From Leifsonia sp. Root227 (GTDB lineage: Bacteria > Actinomycetota > Actinomycetes > Actinomycetales > Microbacteriaceae): a stretch of DNA of 64,000 bases. Shown piece after piece: positions 38,125 through 45,813 of this stretch. The stretch spans positions 892,818 through 956,817 of the forward strand of contig NZ_LMIO01000001.1 in NCBI RefSeq assembly GCF_001428745.1, in the 5' to 3' direction. The notes beneath the pieces are model-generated. The model was not told the origin of the DNA. It did not search any database and worked only from the letters and a program-made list of their open reading frames with translations. The position numbers and the translations under genes were made by a program. Numbering within the stretch: position 1 is the stretch's first letter; every line of letters starts with the position of its first letter.

Positions 38125-38128
38125 GCAG

Positions 38129-39124
38129 ATGGATCTCGACGCATATACGGCAGCGCGCAGCGCAGACTGGGACAGACTGGCCCAGCTCGCCAAACGACGC
38201 CGCCTCGACGGCAGGGAAGCCGACGAGCTCATCGACCTCTACCAGTCCGGTGCGTCCGATCTGTCCGCGATCAAGACCATCGCGGGGTCGACGGCCACCG
38301 GGGACAGGCTCTCCCTCGCGCTCGCCTCCGCGCGCCTGCGGTTCACCGGCGCCGGCGCGAACGTGTTCTCCATGCTGCCCCGGTTCTTCGTCTACCAGCT
38401 CCCCGCAGCGCTGTACCGCATCCGGTGGGTGGTGCTGGCGGTCGCGGCCGCCACCGTCGTGGTGGCGACGCTCTACGCGATCTGGATCACCGGCAATCCG
38501 GAGGTGCTCCGCAACTTCGGCACCGATGCGCAGCTGCGGCAGTACGTCGACCACTCGTTCATCGACTACTACTCGAACAACCCCGCCGCGTCGTTCTCCG
38601 GCCAGGTCTGGACGAACAACGCCTGGATCGCAGCGCAGTGCATCGCGTTCGGCATCACCGGCGTCTACGTGCCGTTCGTGCTGCTGCAGAACGCCATCGG
38701 CGTCGGCACGGCGGCCGGTGTGATGTTCGCGTACGGGCGCGGCGACGTGATGTTCTCGTACATCCTGCCGCACGGGATGCTCGAGCTCACCAGCGTCTTC
38801 GTCGCCGCTGCTGCGGGCCTGCGGATCTTCTGGGCCTGGATCGCGCCGGGCGCCCGCACCCGCGCTCAAGCGCTCGCCGAGGACGGCCGCGCCTTGTTCA
38901 CCGTCGCGGTGGGGTGCGCGATCTCACTGTTCGTCTCCGGCCTGATCGAGGGCTTCGTGACGCCGTCCGAGCTTCCGGTCTGGGCGAAGATCACGATCGG
39001 CGCTCTCGCGCTCGCGGCGTTCCTCGCGTACATGCTGGTGCTCGGCCGTCGCGCGGTGCGCCTCGGCGAGACGGGCGACCTGACGGAGTACGAGTCAGGC
39101 TCGCGCCGCGTCGTGGCCGGCTGA
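38129..39124 (+). CDS. Stage II sporulation protein M-like membrane protein
   Basis: 331 residues. A soluble helical start (D-L-D-A-Y-T-A-A-R-S, W-x-R-L, and L-I-D-L-Y-Q-S-G-A-S-D-L) is followed by about six helices with N-N-A-W-I-A-A-Q-C, G-R-G-D-V-M-F-S-Y-I-L-P-H-G and E-L-T-S-V-F-V-A-A-A-A-G-L-R-I, the SpoIIM/DUF95 pattern. In sporulating Firmicutes SpoIIM helps peptidoglycan degradation during engulfment. Here there is no sporulation, and it belongs to the MoxR/DUF58/RDD membrane locus. It converges on the DUF58 gene across 56 nt that contain a short direct repeat. Confidence 0.9.
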   Translation: MDLDAYTAARSADWDRLAQLAKRRRLDGREADELIDLYQSGASDLSAIKTIAGSTATGDRLSLALASARLRFTGAGANVFSMLPRFFVYQLPAALYRIRWVVLAVAAATVVVATLYAIWITGNPEVLRNFGTDAQLRQYVDHSFIDYYSNNPAASFSGQVWTNNAWIAAQCIAFGITGVYVPFVLLQNAIGVGTAAGVMFAYGRGDVMFSYILPHGMLELTSVFVAAAAGLRIFWAWIAPGARTRAQALAEDGRALFTVAVGCAISLFVSGLIEGFVTPSELPVWAKITIGALALAAFLAYMLVLGRRAVRLGETGDLTEYESGSRRVVAG

Positions 39125-39142
39125 CGCCCGGCCATCGTGCGC

Positions 39143-39166
39143 CAGTAGGCAGACAGCAGTAGGCAG
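39143..39166. repeat. Direct repeat CAGTAGGCAG, two copies
   Basis: CAGTAGGCAG at 39143-39152 and 39157-39166, period 14, in the gap between convergent genes. GTAGGC within the second copy can pair with GCCTAC at the end of the DUF58 gene, giving a 6-bp hairpin that might serve as a weak terminator. Confidence 0.5.
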
Positions 39167-39180
39167 CTACCGGGAGGCGC

Positions 39181-40512
39181 CTACAGCCGACCGGCCGCCT
39201 TCAGCGCCAGGTAGACGTCGCTCAGTGCGGGTGGCAGGTCCTCCGGCGATCCGGTCACCACATCCGCCCCCAGCCGCTGGATCCCGGCCGTCACCCGGCT
39301 CACATCCAGCAGCGAGCGTTCCGCCGCGGCCGCGCGGTACACCTCCTCGCGGTTCTTCCGCTGGCCTGCCGCCTGGATCGTCTCTGGGTCGGTCACCGAC
39401 GCGACCACCACGATGTGCTTCTTCGTGAGCTGCGGCAGCACGGACAGCAGCCCACGGGATGCGCCGGGCGACTCCACGGAGGTCAGCAGCACGACCAGAG
39501 AGCGCTGGCTCGTGATCGCCGACACCTGCGCGGGGACCGCCGACCAGTCCATCTCGATCAGCGCTGGCTCGATGCCCGCCATCGCGTCGACCATCCTGGA
39601 CAGCAGCTCCGGACCTGTGGCTCCCTGCACCCGTCCCCGCACCGCGCGGTCGTATGCGAGCAGATCGACTCTGTCTCCCGCTCGTGTCGCCAGCGCGGCG
39701 AGCAGCAGGGAGGCCTCGAACGCCGTGTCGATGCGCGGTTCGTCGCCGATCCGCGCGGCAGAGGTGCGCGCCGTGTCGATGACGATGACCACGCGTCTGT
39801 CCCGCTCAGGCCGCCAGGTGCGCACCATCACGCGGGCTCCGCGGCCGCTGTTCGGGTCGTGGCGGCGTGCGGTCGCACGCCAATCGATGGAGCGCACGTC
39901 GTCTCCGCGCACGTACTCGCGCAGCGAGTCGAACTCTGTGCCCTGCCCGCGCAGCATCACGCTGGTGGTCCCGTCCAGCTCACGCAGCCGCGCCAGCCGC
40001 GAGGGGAGGTGCTTGCGGGACGTGAACGGCGGCAGCACCCTGATGCGCCCCGGCGCTTCGAGCGTCGCCTGTCGTGCCCAGAGGTGCAGCGGCCCCCACG
40101 ACCGGATGGTCACCTGGGACACCCGGCGCTCTCCCCGTCGCCACGGGGTCAGCGTCGCCGTGATCCGTCTGCGCTCCCCTGCGGGGATGGAGACGCTCGT
40201 GCGCGACCTGTCGAGGCCCGCCGACGGCTCCCAGGCATCCCTGACCGTGCCGCGGATGGCCCTGCCGCCCGTGTTCGTCACGAGCAGCTCGCTCGACGCC
40301 TCCGTTCCGAGACGCACTCTGGCCGGGAGCGAGCGCTCCAACGCGACGCGGCGCGGCGACCCAGCGAACACGAGATCGAGCAGGCCGAGGAGCACGCAGA
40401 GCAGCACCCAGGCGCCGAGCGCGAGATACGAGGCGCCCTCTGCCCCGCCGAACAGCACGACGGGGATCGCCCCGAGCGCGAGCAGGGCGACGAAACGTCC
40501 GGATACGGTCAC
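39181..40512 (-). CDS. DUF58 domain protein (vWA-like)
   Basis: 443 residues. Two hydrophobic helices at the start (about 5-42) are followed by an immunoglobulin-like segment, then the DUF58 core. The core has L-R-E-Y-V-R-G-D-D-V-R-S-I-D-W-R-A-T-A-R near 205 and a von Willebrand A-like domain with V-I-V-I-D-T-A-R-T-S. DUF58 proteins accompany MoxR ATPases and are thought to be their clients or partners. The GTG at 40512 starts 8 nt after the moxR stop. Much longer in-frame readings into moxR are antiparallel-frame noise. It is the last gene of the minus-strand MoxR unit. Confidence 0.92.
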   Translation of the reverse strand: MTVSGRFVALLALGAIPVVLFGGAEGASYLALGAWVLLCVLLGLLDLVFAGSPRRVALERSLPARVRLGTEASSELLVTNTGGRAIRGTVRDAWEPSAGLDRSRTSVSIPAGERRRITATLTPWRRGERRVSQVTIRSWGPLHLWARQATLEAPGRIRVLPPFTSRKHLPSRLARLRELDGTTSVMLRGQGTEFDSLREYVRGDDVRSIDWRATARRHDPNSGRGARVMVRTWRPERDRRVVIVIDTARTSAARIGDEPRIDTAFEASLLLAALATRAGDRVDLLAYDRAVRGRVQGATGPELLSRMVDAMAGIEPALIEMDWSAVPAQVSAITSQRSLVVLLTSVESPGASRGLLSVLPQLTKKHIVVVASVTDPETIQAAGQRKNREEVYRAAAAERSLLDVSRVTAGIQRLGADVVTGSPEDLPPALSDVYLALKAAGRL

Positions 40513-40520
40513 GCGGCGGC

Positions 40521-41594
40521 CTAGATCGGAACCTGGACCTGCTGCACGATCGACCGCAGGATGGCATCGACCCCGACGCCCTCCAGCTCCGCCTCCGGCC
40601 GCAGCTGCACCCTGTGCCTCCAGACCGGCACCAGCATCGCCTGCACGTGGTCGGGGGTGATCGAGTCGTAGCCGGACAGCCACGCCCACGCCTTGGCCGC
40701 TGCGAGCAGCGCCGTCGTGCCGCGCGGACTCACGCCGAGCTTCACAGACGGGCTGGTGCGCGTGGCTCGCGCCAGGTCGACGATGTACGCGAGCACGTCG
40801 CCCGTCGCTCCGACGGATGCGGCTGCGGCGCGTGCTGCGTGCAGCTCTGCGGCGCTGAGCGCAGGCGTGACGCCGGCCGCCGCGAGGTCGCGCGGGTTGA
40901 AACCGGCCGCGTGACGGCGCAGCACCTCCACCTCGGTGTCGCGCGGTGGCACATCCAGGGTCAGCTTGAGCAGGAAGCGGTCGAGCTGCGCCTCTGGCAG
41001 CGAGTACGTGCCTTCGTATTCGATCGGGTTCTGCGTCGCCGCCACGATGAACGGGTCGGGCAGCTGGCGGCTGACGCCGTCGACGCTGACCTGGCGCTCC
41101 TCCATCGCCTCCAGCAGAGCAGACTGCGTCTTCGGTGGCGTCCTGTTGATCTCGTCGGCGAGCAGGATGTTCGTGAACACGGGGCCCTCGCGGAACTCGA
41201 AGCCGCCCGTCCGGCCGTCGTAGACCAGCGACCCCGTCACGTCCCCTGGCATGAGGTCCGGCGTGAACTGGATGCGCTTGGTGTCCAGGCTGAGCGCCTC
41301 GCTCAGCGATCGCACCAGCAGGGTCTTCGCGACGCCCGGCACGCCCTCCAGCAGCACGTGACCGCGGGCGAGCAGCGCGATGATCAGCCCGGTGACGGCG
41401 CCATCCTGCCCGACGACCGCCTTGCCGACCTCGGTGCGCACGCGGGCGAGCGCGTGACGCAGGGCTGTCGAGTCCGTCGTGCCGGCCTGCGGCTGCTGCT
41501 GTGCAGCGTGCTGCGGTGCGGAGGGCGGCGTCGCCTGCGCGGGGTTCTGGCTGTGGATGGGGGCTCCGCTCGATCCTGTCGTGACGTCGGTCAT
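40521..41594 (-). CDS. MoxR-family AAA+ ATPase
   Basis: 357 residues. A Gln/Ala/Pro-rich start of about 45 residues precedes the ATPase core: G-V-P-G-V-A-K-T (Walker A, near 84), L-L-A-D-E-I-N-R-T-P-P-K (Walker B with MoxR signature near 145), T-Q-N-P-I-E-Y-E-G-T-Y (sensor 1) and Q-L-D-R-F-L-L-K arginine-finger region. MoxR ATPases act as chaperones in metal-cofactor or envelope protein maturation. The ATG at 41594 overlaps the DUF4350 stop by 4 nt. Paired with DUF58 and membrane proteins, it likely remodels a membrane complex; clients are unknown. Confidence 0.94.
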   Translation of the reverse strand: MTDVTTGSSGAPIHSQNPAQATPPSAPQHAAQQQPQAGTTDSTALRHALARVRTEVGKAVVGQDGAVTGLIIALLARGHVLLEGVPGVAKTLLVRSLSEALSLDTKRIQFTPDLMPGDVTGSLVYDGRTGGFEFREGPVFTNILLADEINRTPPKTQSALLEAMEERQVSVDGVSRQLPDPFIVAATQNPIEYEGTYSLPEAQLDRFLLKLTLDVPPRDTEVEVLRRHAAGFNPRDLAAAGVTPALSAAELHAARAAAASVGATGDVLAYIVDLARATRTSPSVKLGVSPRGTTALLAAAKAWAWLSGYDSITPDHVQAMLVPVWRHRVQLRPEAELEGVGVDAILRSIVQQVQVPI

Positions 41595-42883
41595 GCATCC
41601 ATTCTTCCGGTCGGCCCCGGCGGTGCGGGGGTGGCTGCTGCTGCGGTGGCTCGTTCGAGCTCTGCCAGATCGTCTGACAGGGCGATCAGGTCGGCGTCCG
41701 TGCGGGGCACGGCGTCGATCAGGGTTCTGTGCACGGCCGCTCTGTCCCGCCCTGTCGCCGCTGCGACGGCGTCCGCGATCTCGACGGCGGTCGCCGCGCG
41801 CGGCAGGCCGGTCGCGGAGGCCAGGCGTCCGACAGCGCCGATGCGCAGCGCATCCGCGGCACGCAGACGGGCGGACGAGCGCTGGTACAGCCGGGCGCGG
41901 CCTTCGCGCGTCTCGCCTGCGCGGACGACGATCGGCAGGTTCTCGACCACCAGAGGGCCGAAGCGCCGCCCACGCCAGAACGCCGCTGCGATGAAGACGA
42001 GCACGAGCAGGATCACGACCGGCGTCACCCAGCCGGGCGTGAGCGCGCCGATGTCCGGTGGCCCGGTGACCGGCCGGTCGTCGATGCTCGGCAGGTACCA
42101 GACGAGCGTGCGGTGCTGTCCGAGGACGCTGAGCGCGAGCGCGGCGTTGCCTGCCCGGTCGACACCGTCGTTCATCAGGATGCTCGCCGAGCCGATCAGG
42201 TCGATCGTGCGGCCGTCCGACCTGGTCGTCACGAACGAGTACCTGTCGGTCCCCGTGCGGAAGCAGCCGAGCGCGTCCCCTCCGTCGACGCGGAACGAAC
42301 CAGCGAAACTGACGTCTTTCGTGGTCTCTGTCGGCGTCGGGTCGATGGTCTCCGCCCGGACGGCGGCCGGCACGGAGCAGCCGGAGGCGATCGGGGTCGC
42401 GGCGGAGACCGCCCCTGCCGCCGACACGTGCGGAGCGAGCCTGTTCAGCGCGTCGAAGTCGGGCTCGACGACCACGATCGTGCTCGCGACCGAGGTGAGT
42501 CGGTCGTATCCGCTCGAATCGAGGTTGCCGGCGGGGTCGAAGACGAGGACGGTCGTGTCGTCGGTGGCGGCATCCTCCACCTGGCTCAGGGTGGTCGCGC
42601 TGTGCACGGCGACGCCCTGGCCCCTGAGTACCTGGGCGACCGCCTTCGCGCCGATGGGGCCGGCGTTCGCAGCATCCATCGGGACGCCGACGCGCGCGCC
42701 GCCTCCCGTGAGCAGAACGCCCAGAAGCGCGACGAACACCGCGATCGCCGCCAGCACGATCCACGGGATGCTCTTCCTCCCGACCTGACGGAGGCCGGGG
42801 GAGACGGCGGCAGCCTCTGACGGCCCGCTCGGCGCAGCCCCTGTATCGCGCTCGAGCGTCTGCGCGGTGCCCTGTGCCGTCAT
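41591..42883 (-). CDS. DUF4350 membrane protein
   Basis: 430 residues. A cytoplasmic start of about 37 residues leads to a hydrophobic helix (about 40-60), then a Rossmann-like domain with P-M-D-A-A-N-A-G-P-I-G-A-K-A (the DUF4350 start) and V-L-V-F-D-P. A second helix lies near 285-303, and a basic cytoplasmic tail follows with A-R-L-Y-Q-R-S-S-A. The layout, two helices around an external domain, is typical. It overlaps its upstream and downstream neighbours by 4 nt each (ATGA), so it is tightly co-expressed with DUF4129 and MoxR. Function is unknown. Confidence 0.88.
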   Translation of the reverse strand: MTAQGTAQTLERDTGAAPSGPSEAAAVSPGLRQVGRKSIPWIVLAAIAVFVALLGVLLTGGGARVGVPMDAANAGPIGAKAVAQVLRGQGVAVHSATTLSQVEDAATDDTTVLVFDPAGNLDSSGYDRLTSVASTIVVVEPDFDALNRLAPHVSAAGAVSAATPIASGCSVPAAVRAETIDPTPTETTKDVSFAGSFRVDGGDALGCFRTGTDRYSFVTTRSDGRTIDLIGSASILMNDGVDRAGNAALALSVLGQHRTLVWYLPSIDDRPVTGPPDIGALTPGWVTPVVILLVLVFIAAAFWRGRRFGPLVVENLPIVVRAGETREGRARLYQRSSARLRAADALRIGAVGRLASATGLPRAATAVEIADAVAAATGRDRAAVHRTLIDAVPRTDADLIALSDDLAELERATAAAATPAPPGPTGRMDA

Positions 42884-43563
42884 CGGGCCGCCTCGGCGCG
42901 CATCGGTGACGGCAGTCGCGCATCCTGCAGGCTCTGGTCGAGGGCGACGAGCTGCTGGTACTGCGCCTCCGTCCCCTGACGTTCCAGGTAGCGGACATCG
43001 TCGAACGCGCGGGCCGCGGCGAGCAGACGCTCCCGTTCAGCAGGCACGGCGCTCGCAGCGCGGTGAGCGAACTCGTTCGCGGTCGTCCCGGGGCTCACCG
43101 TCACGATGGTGCGCTCGTCCAGGCCCTGCGCGACGGCGCGGAACTGCTCCTCGATCGCCTGGACCCAGTCGCCCGCCGACGCGGCGGCCGCGGCGGAACG
43201 CCTGAGCTGCGCCGCCGTTCGCGTATCGTCGTCGCCGAACAGGGAGCGGCGGCCGTCCGCCGTCCTCCTGTTGATGCGCGGGCGCCCGAAGATGAAGAAC
43301 GCCGCGACGATCAGCCCCGCGATCACCAGCACCACCGCGAGCAGCAGCACAGGGCCGGCGGAGCCGCCAGGCCCCTGGAACAGAGACGCGATCCAGTCCT
43401 GGACGGCCTTGGACGCCAGGTCGAACCACGTCGGCTTCGCCGTCTGGTACTCGGGCTTGGCGAGCTCGTCGCCGATCCACTGGCGGGCGTCTGGCGAGCT
43501 CGGGTCGACGGGGACGTCCGCGCGCACCCAGGCGACGAATGCGGAGAGGAGGCCGACCGTCAT
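42880..43563 (-). CDS. DUF4129 membrane protein
   Basis: 227 residues. A hydrophobic start (V-G-L-L-S-A-F-V-A-W-V) may be a signal or first helix. A predicted external segment with P-D-A-R-Q-W-I-G-D-E-L follows, then one helix (about 72-92) and a cytoplasmic DUF4129 domain with Q-A-I-E-E-Q-F-R-A-V-A-Q and T-A-N-E-F-A-H-R-A. In other bacteria DUF4129 is fused to transglutaminase-like proteins. It is bracketed by 4-nt overlaps with the GPDPase-domain and DUF4350 genes. Function is unknown. Confidence 0.88.
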   Translation of the reverse strand: MTVGLLSAFVAWVRADVPVDPSSPDARQWIGDELAKPEYQTAKPTWFDLASKAVQDWIASLFQGPGGSAGPVLLLAVVLVIAGLIVAAFFIFGRPRINRRTADGRRSLFGDDDTRTAAQLRRSAAAAASAGDWVQAIEEQFRAVAQGLDERTIVTVSPGTTANEFAHRAASAVPAERERLLAAARAFDDVRYLERQGTEAQYQQLVALDQSLQDARLPSPMRAEAAR

Positions 43564-44906
43564 GCGCCAGGCGGGGGAGGAGGCCAGGAGCCTGGAGGCG
43601 GATACGACCCCGGCGCAGGCGGATACGACGCAGCAGGCGGAACGAACACCGGACCGGCGAGGTATGGATCCTGCGCATCCTGACCGGTCTGCCGTGCCTC
43701 AACGAAGCGCACGAGCTGCAGGTCCAGGCCCTCCTTGCGCATCCGGAGGTCGATGTAGATGAGCGCGACGACGGAGGTCTGCACGACGCCCATGATCGCG
43801 CCGACGATCGCGCCGACGACGCTCGCCAGCAGGTTGACGCCGATCTGGCTGGTCAGCACCTGGCTGAAGCTCGCCGAGTCAGGGGACGAGAGCGACGTCG
43901 GGGCGAAGATGCCTCCGACGATTCCGCCGACGACGCCGAACGGGATCGAGATGATCTGCGCCACCGCGTAGACGATCACGGCGATCAGGGCGACCGTGCC
44001 GAAAGTCTTCCAGAAGTATCCGCTGGTGAGCCCCCAGGAGCGGGCCATCGCCCTGCGGATCGGAAGCCGCTCGAGCACGATGGCGCTCGGCACGAGCACG
44101 AGCTTGGTGTTCAGCCAGATGGCGAGGACGACGAGGCCGAGGAAACCGAAGATGAGCACGAGCACACCGCCGATCACTCCGGCGGGACCGAGAGCGAACA
44201 GCACGGCGGCCACGACGATGACGAGCGCAGCGGCGACGATCCACGCCAGGGCGACCAGGAACGTCCAGCCGATCAGCGCGCCGACGCGACCCCGCACGAG
44301 CTGCCAGATGCCGCGGAAGGTCAGCTTCTCACCGACGGTTCCGCGGGCGACCTCTCCGACGATGACGCCCTGCAGCAGCGCACTGGAGATGCCGTCGATC
44401 ACGGCGGAGAGCAGGCCGAGCACGATCGTCCCGCCCGCTGCTCCCGCCAGGAGCGCGCTGCGGTCGTCCGCTGTCGCGTTGGCCGCCCTGTCCAACAGCA
44501 GATAGATGCCGAAGAAGATGAGCACGCTCGCGATGATCGACGGGATGCCCCGCAGCAGCAGGGCGGCGCCGACCGTGATCTTGGGATTGCGCCGAAGGGT
44601 CTGGAACGGCGCGCCGATGAGGGTGCCGAAGCCGAGCGGCCGCAGCGGGATGAGGCCGGGCTTCGGCGGGGGAGTCCAGCCTGGCTGCTGCGGGAACCCC
44701 TGGCCAGGCCGGCCGTACGCGAAGCCGGGAGGAGGATAGCCGGGGCCAGGCTGCTGCTGGCCCTGCTGCTGGCCGTAGCCCTGAGGCTGGCCATTGTCCG
44801 GCGCGTACTCGCCGTAGCGCGGCGCAGGCGGCACTGGCGCCTGCTCGTGGCCGGCTCCCGCGTCTGCTTGAGACCCCGGTGCCTGCCAGTTCTGCTCGTC
44901 GGTCAC
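43560..44906 (-). CDS. GPDPase-membrane-domain protein
   Basis: 448 residues. The first 95 residues are Gln/Gly/Pro/Tyr-rich low complexity. A six-helix membrane domain resembling the glycerophosphoryl diester phosphodiesterase membrane region (P-L-G-F-G-T-L-I-G-A-P-F onward) follows, and a second Pro/Tyr-rich stretch ends the protein. No phosphodiesterase catalytic domain is present, so enzymatic activity is not expected. The GTG at 44906 has AAAGAGGGG in front; the longer reading to 45026 is unsupported. It heads the five-gene DUF4129-DUF4350-MoxR-DUF58 unit with a 4-nt overlap. Confidence 0.87.
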   Translation of the reverse strand: MTDEQNWQAPGSQADAGAGHEQAPVPPAPRYGEYAPDNGQPQGYGQQQGQQQPGPGYPPPGFAYGRPGQGFPQQPGWTPPPKPGLIPLRPLGFGTLIGAPFQTLRRNPKITVGAALLLRGIPSIIASVLIFFGIYLLLDRAANATADDRSALLAGAAGGTIVLGLLSAVIDGISSALLQGVIVGEVARGTVGEKLTFRGIWQLVRGRVGALIGWTFLVALAWIVAAALVIVVAAVLFALGPAGVIGGVLVLIFGFLGLVVLAIWLNTKLVLVPSAIVLERLPIRRAMARSWGLTSGYFWKTFGTVALIAVIVYAVAQIISIPFGVVGGIVGGIFAPTSLSSPDSASFSQVLTSQIGVNLLASVVGAIVGAIMGVVQTSVVALIYIDLRMRKEGLDLQLVRFVEARQTGQDAQDPYLAGPVFVPPAASYPPAPGSYPPPGSWPPPPPGA

Positions 44907-45026
44907 GCGGTGCCCCTCTTTCCCGTGCGTCTTCCGCACCCCATGCTGGCACATCCGCGCCACGAGCACTGCCCCACCCACAGGGCACGTTCGGCTGGCT
45001 TTCACGGGTGGCGCAGGAGTCTCCAC

Positions 45027-45032
45027 TACGCT
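45027..45032 (+). promoter_or_regulatory. Possible -10 box (TACGCT) for mtrA
   Basis: TACGCT in the 202-nt divergent gap 44907-45108 would leave an mtrA leader of about 70 nt. GTAACC at 45069-45074 resembles half of a reported MtrA-type site; only one half is seen. Nothing else is evident in the gap. Confidence 0.25.
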
Positions 45033-45108
45033 TGCACAGAGACTTCAGCGGTCATCGGGGCCTCAGTGGTAACCGGCCGCCCGAGAATGGTTGTGGGAAA
45101 CTTCGGAC

Positions 45109-45792
45109 ATGAACAGTCGCATCCTGGTGGTCGACGACGACACCGCCCTCGCCGAGATGATCGGCATCGTGCTGCGCACCGAGGGATTCGACCCCGTCTT
45201 CTGCGAGGACGGCGCGCTCGCCGTCGATATCTTCCGCTCCTCGAAGCCCGACCTCGTCCTGCTCGACCTCATGCTCCCCGGTCTCGACGGCATCGAGGTG
45301 TGCAGCCGCATCAGAGCGGAGTCGGGAACGCCCGTCATCATGCTCACCGCCAAGTCGGACACCGCCGATGTCGTCAAGGGCCTCGAGTCCGGCGCGGACG
45401 ACTACATGGTCAAGCCGTTCAACCCGAAAGAGCTCGTCGCGCGGATCAAGACCAGGCTGCGGCCTGCATCCACTGTGCCGGCAGCCGAACAGCTCCGCAT
45501 CGGCGACCTGGTCGTCGACGTCGCGGGCCACGAGGTCAAGCGCGGCGACGCCCGCATCAACCTCACGCCTCTCGAGTTCGACCTGCTGCTCGCGCTCGCC
45601 TCGAAGCCGCAGCAGGTGTTCACCCGCGAGATGCTGCTCGAGCAGGTCTGGGGTTACCACTACAAGGCGGACACCCGCCTGGTGAACGTGCACGTGCAGC
45701 GGCTGCGCGCCAAGGTCGAGCAGGACCCGGACAACCCCAAGATCGTGATGACCGTGCGCGGGGTCGGCTACCGCGCCGGCGCCGTCACGTAG
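45109..45792 (+). CDS. mtrA: Response regulator MtrA
   Basis: 227 residues, OmpR/PhoB type. The receiver domain has V-V-D-D-D at 7-11, phosphoacceptor Asp53 in L-L-D-L-M-L-P and K-P-F-N-P-K-E-L. The winged-helix output domain ends V-H-V-Q-R-L-R-A-K-V-E and T-V-R-G-V-G-Y-R-A-G. Near identity of these motifs with mycobacterial MtrA, and linkage to mtrB and lpqB, make the assignment secure. It controls cell-wall, division and osmotic genes in actinobacteria. The ATG at 45109 gives a start like known MtrA; a GTG at 45091 is possible. Confidence 0.96.
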   Translation: MNSRILVVDDDTALAEMIGIVLRTEGFDPVFCEDGALAVDIFRSSKPDLVLLDLMLPGLDGIEVCSRIRAESGTPVIMLTAKSDTADVVKGLESGADDYMVKPFNPKELVARIKTRLRPASTVPAAEQLRIGDLVVDVAGHEVKRGDARINLTPLEFDLLLALASKPQQVFTREMLLEQVWGYHYKADTRLVNVHVQRLRAKVEQDPDNPKIVMTVRGVGYRAGAVT

Positions 45793-45813
45793 CACGCCGG
45801 ACGCGGCGGCCCG

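Noticed and set aside
38129..39124. Evidence for sporulation genes
   Set aside because: The SpoIIM-like protein is the only such gene. It belongs to a MoxR/DUF58/RDD membrane cluster known in non-sporulating actinobacteria.
40513..41598. N-terminal extension of the DUF58 gene into the moxR region
   Set aside because: The extension overlaps moxR completely in another frame and is Arg/Gly-rich noise. DUF58 has a natural GTG start at 40512 just after the moxR stop.
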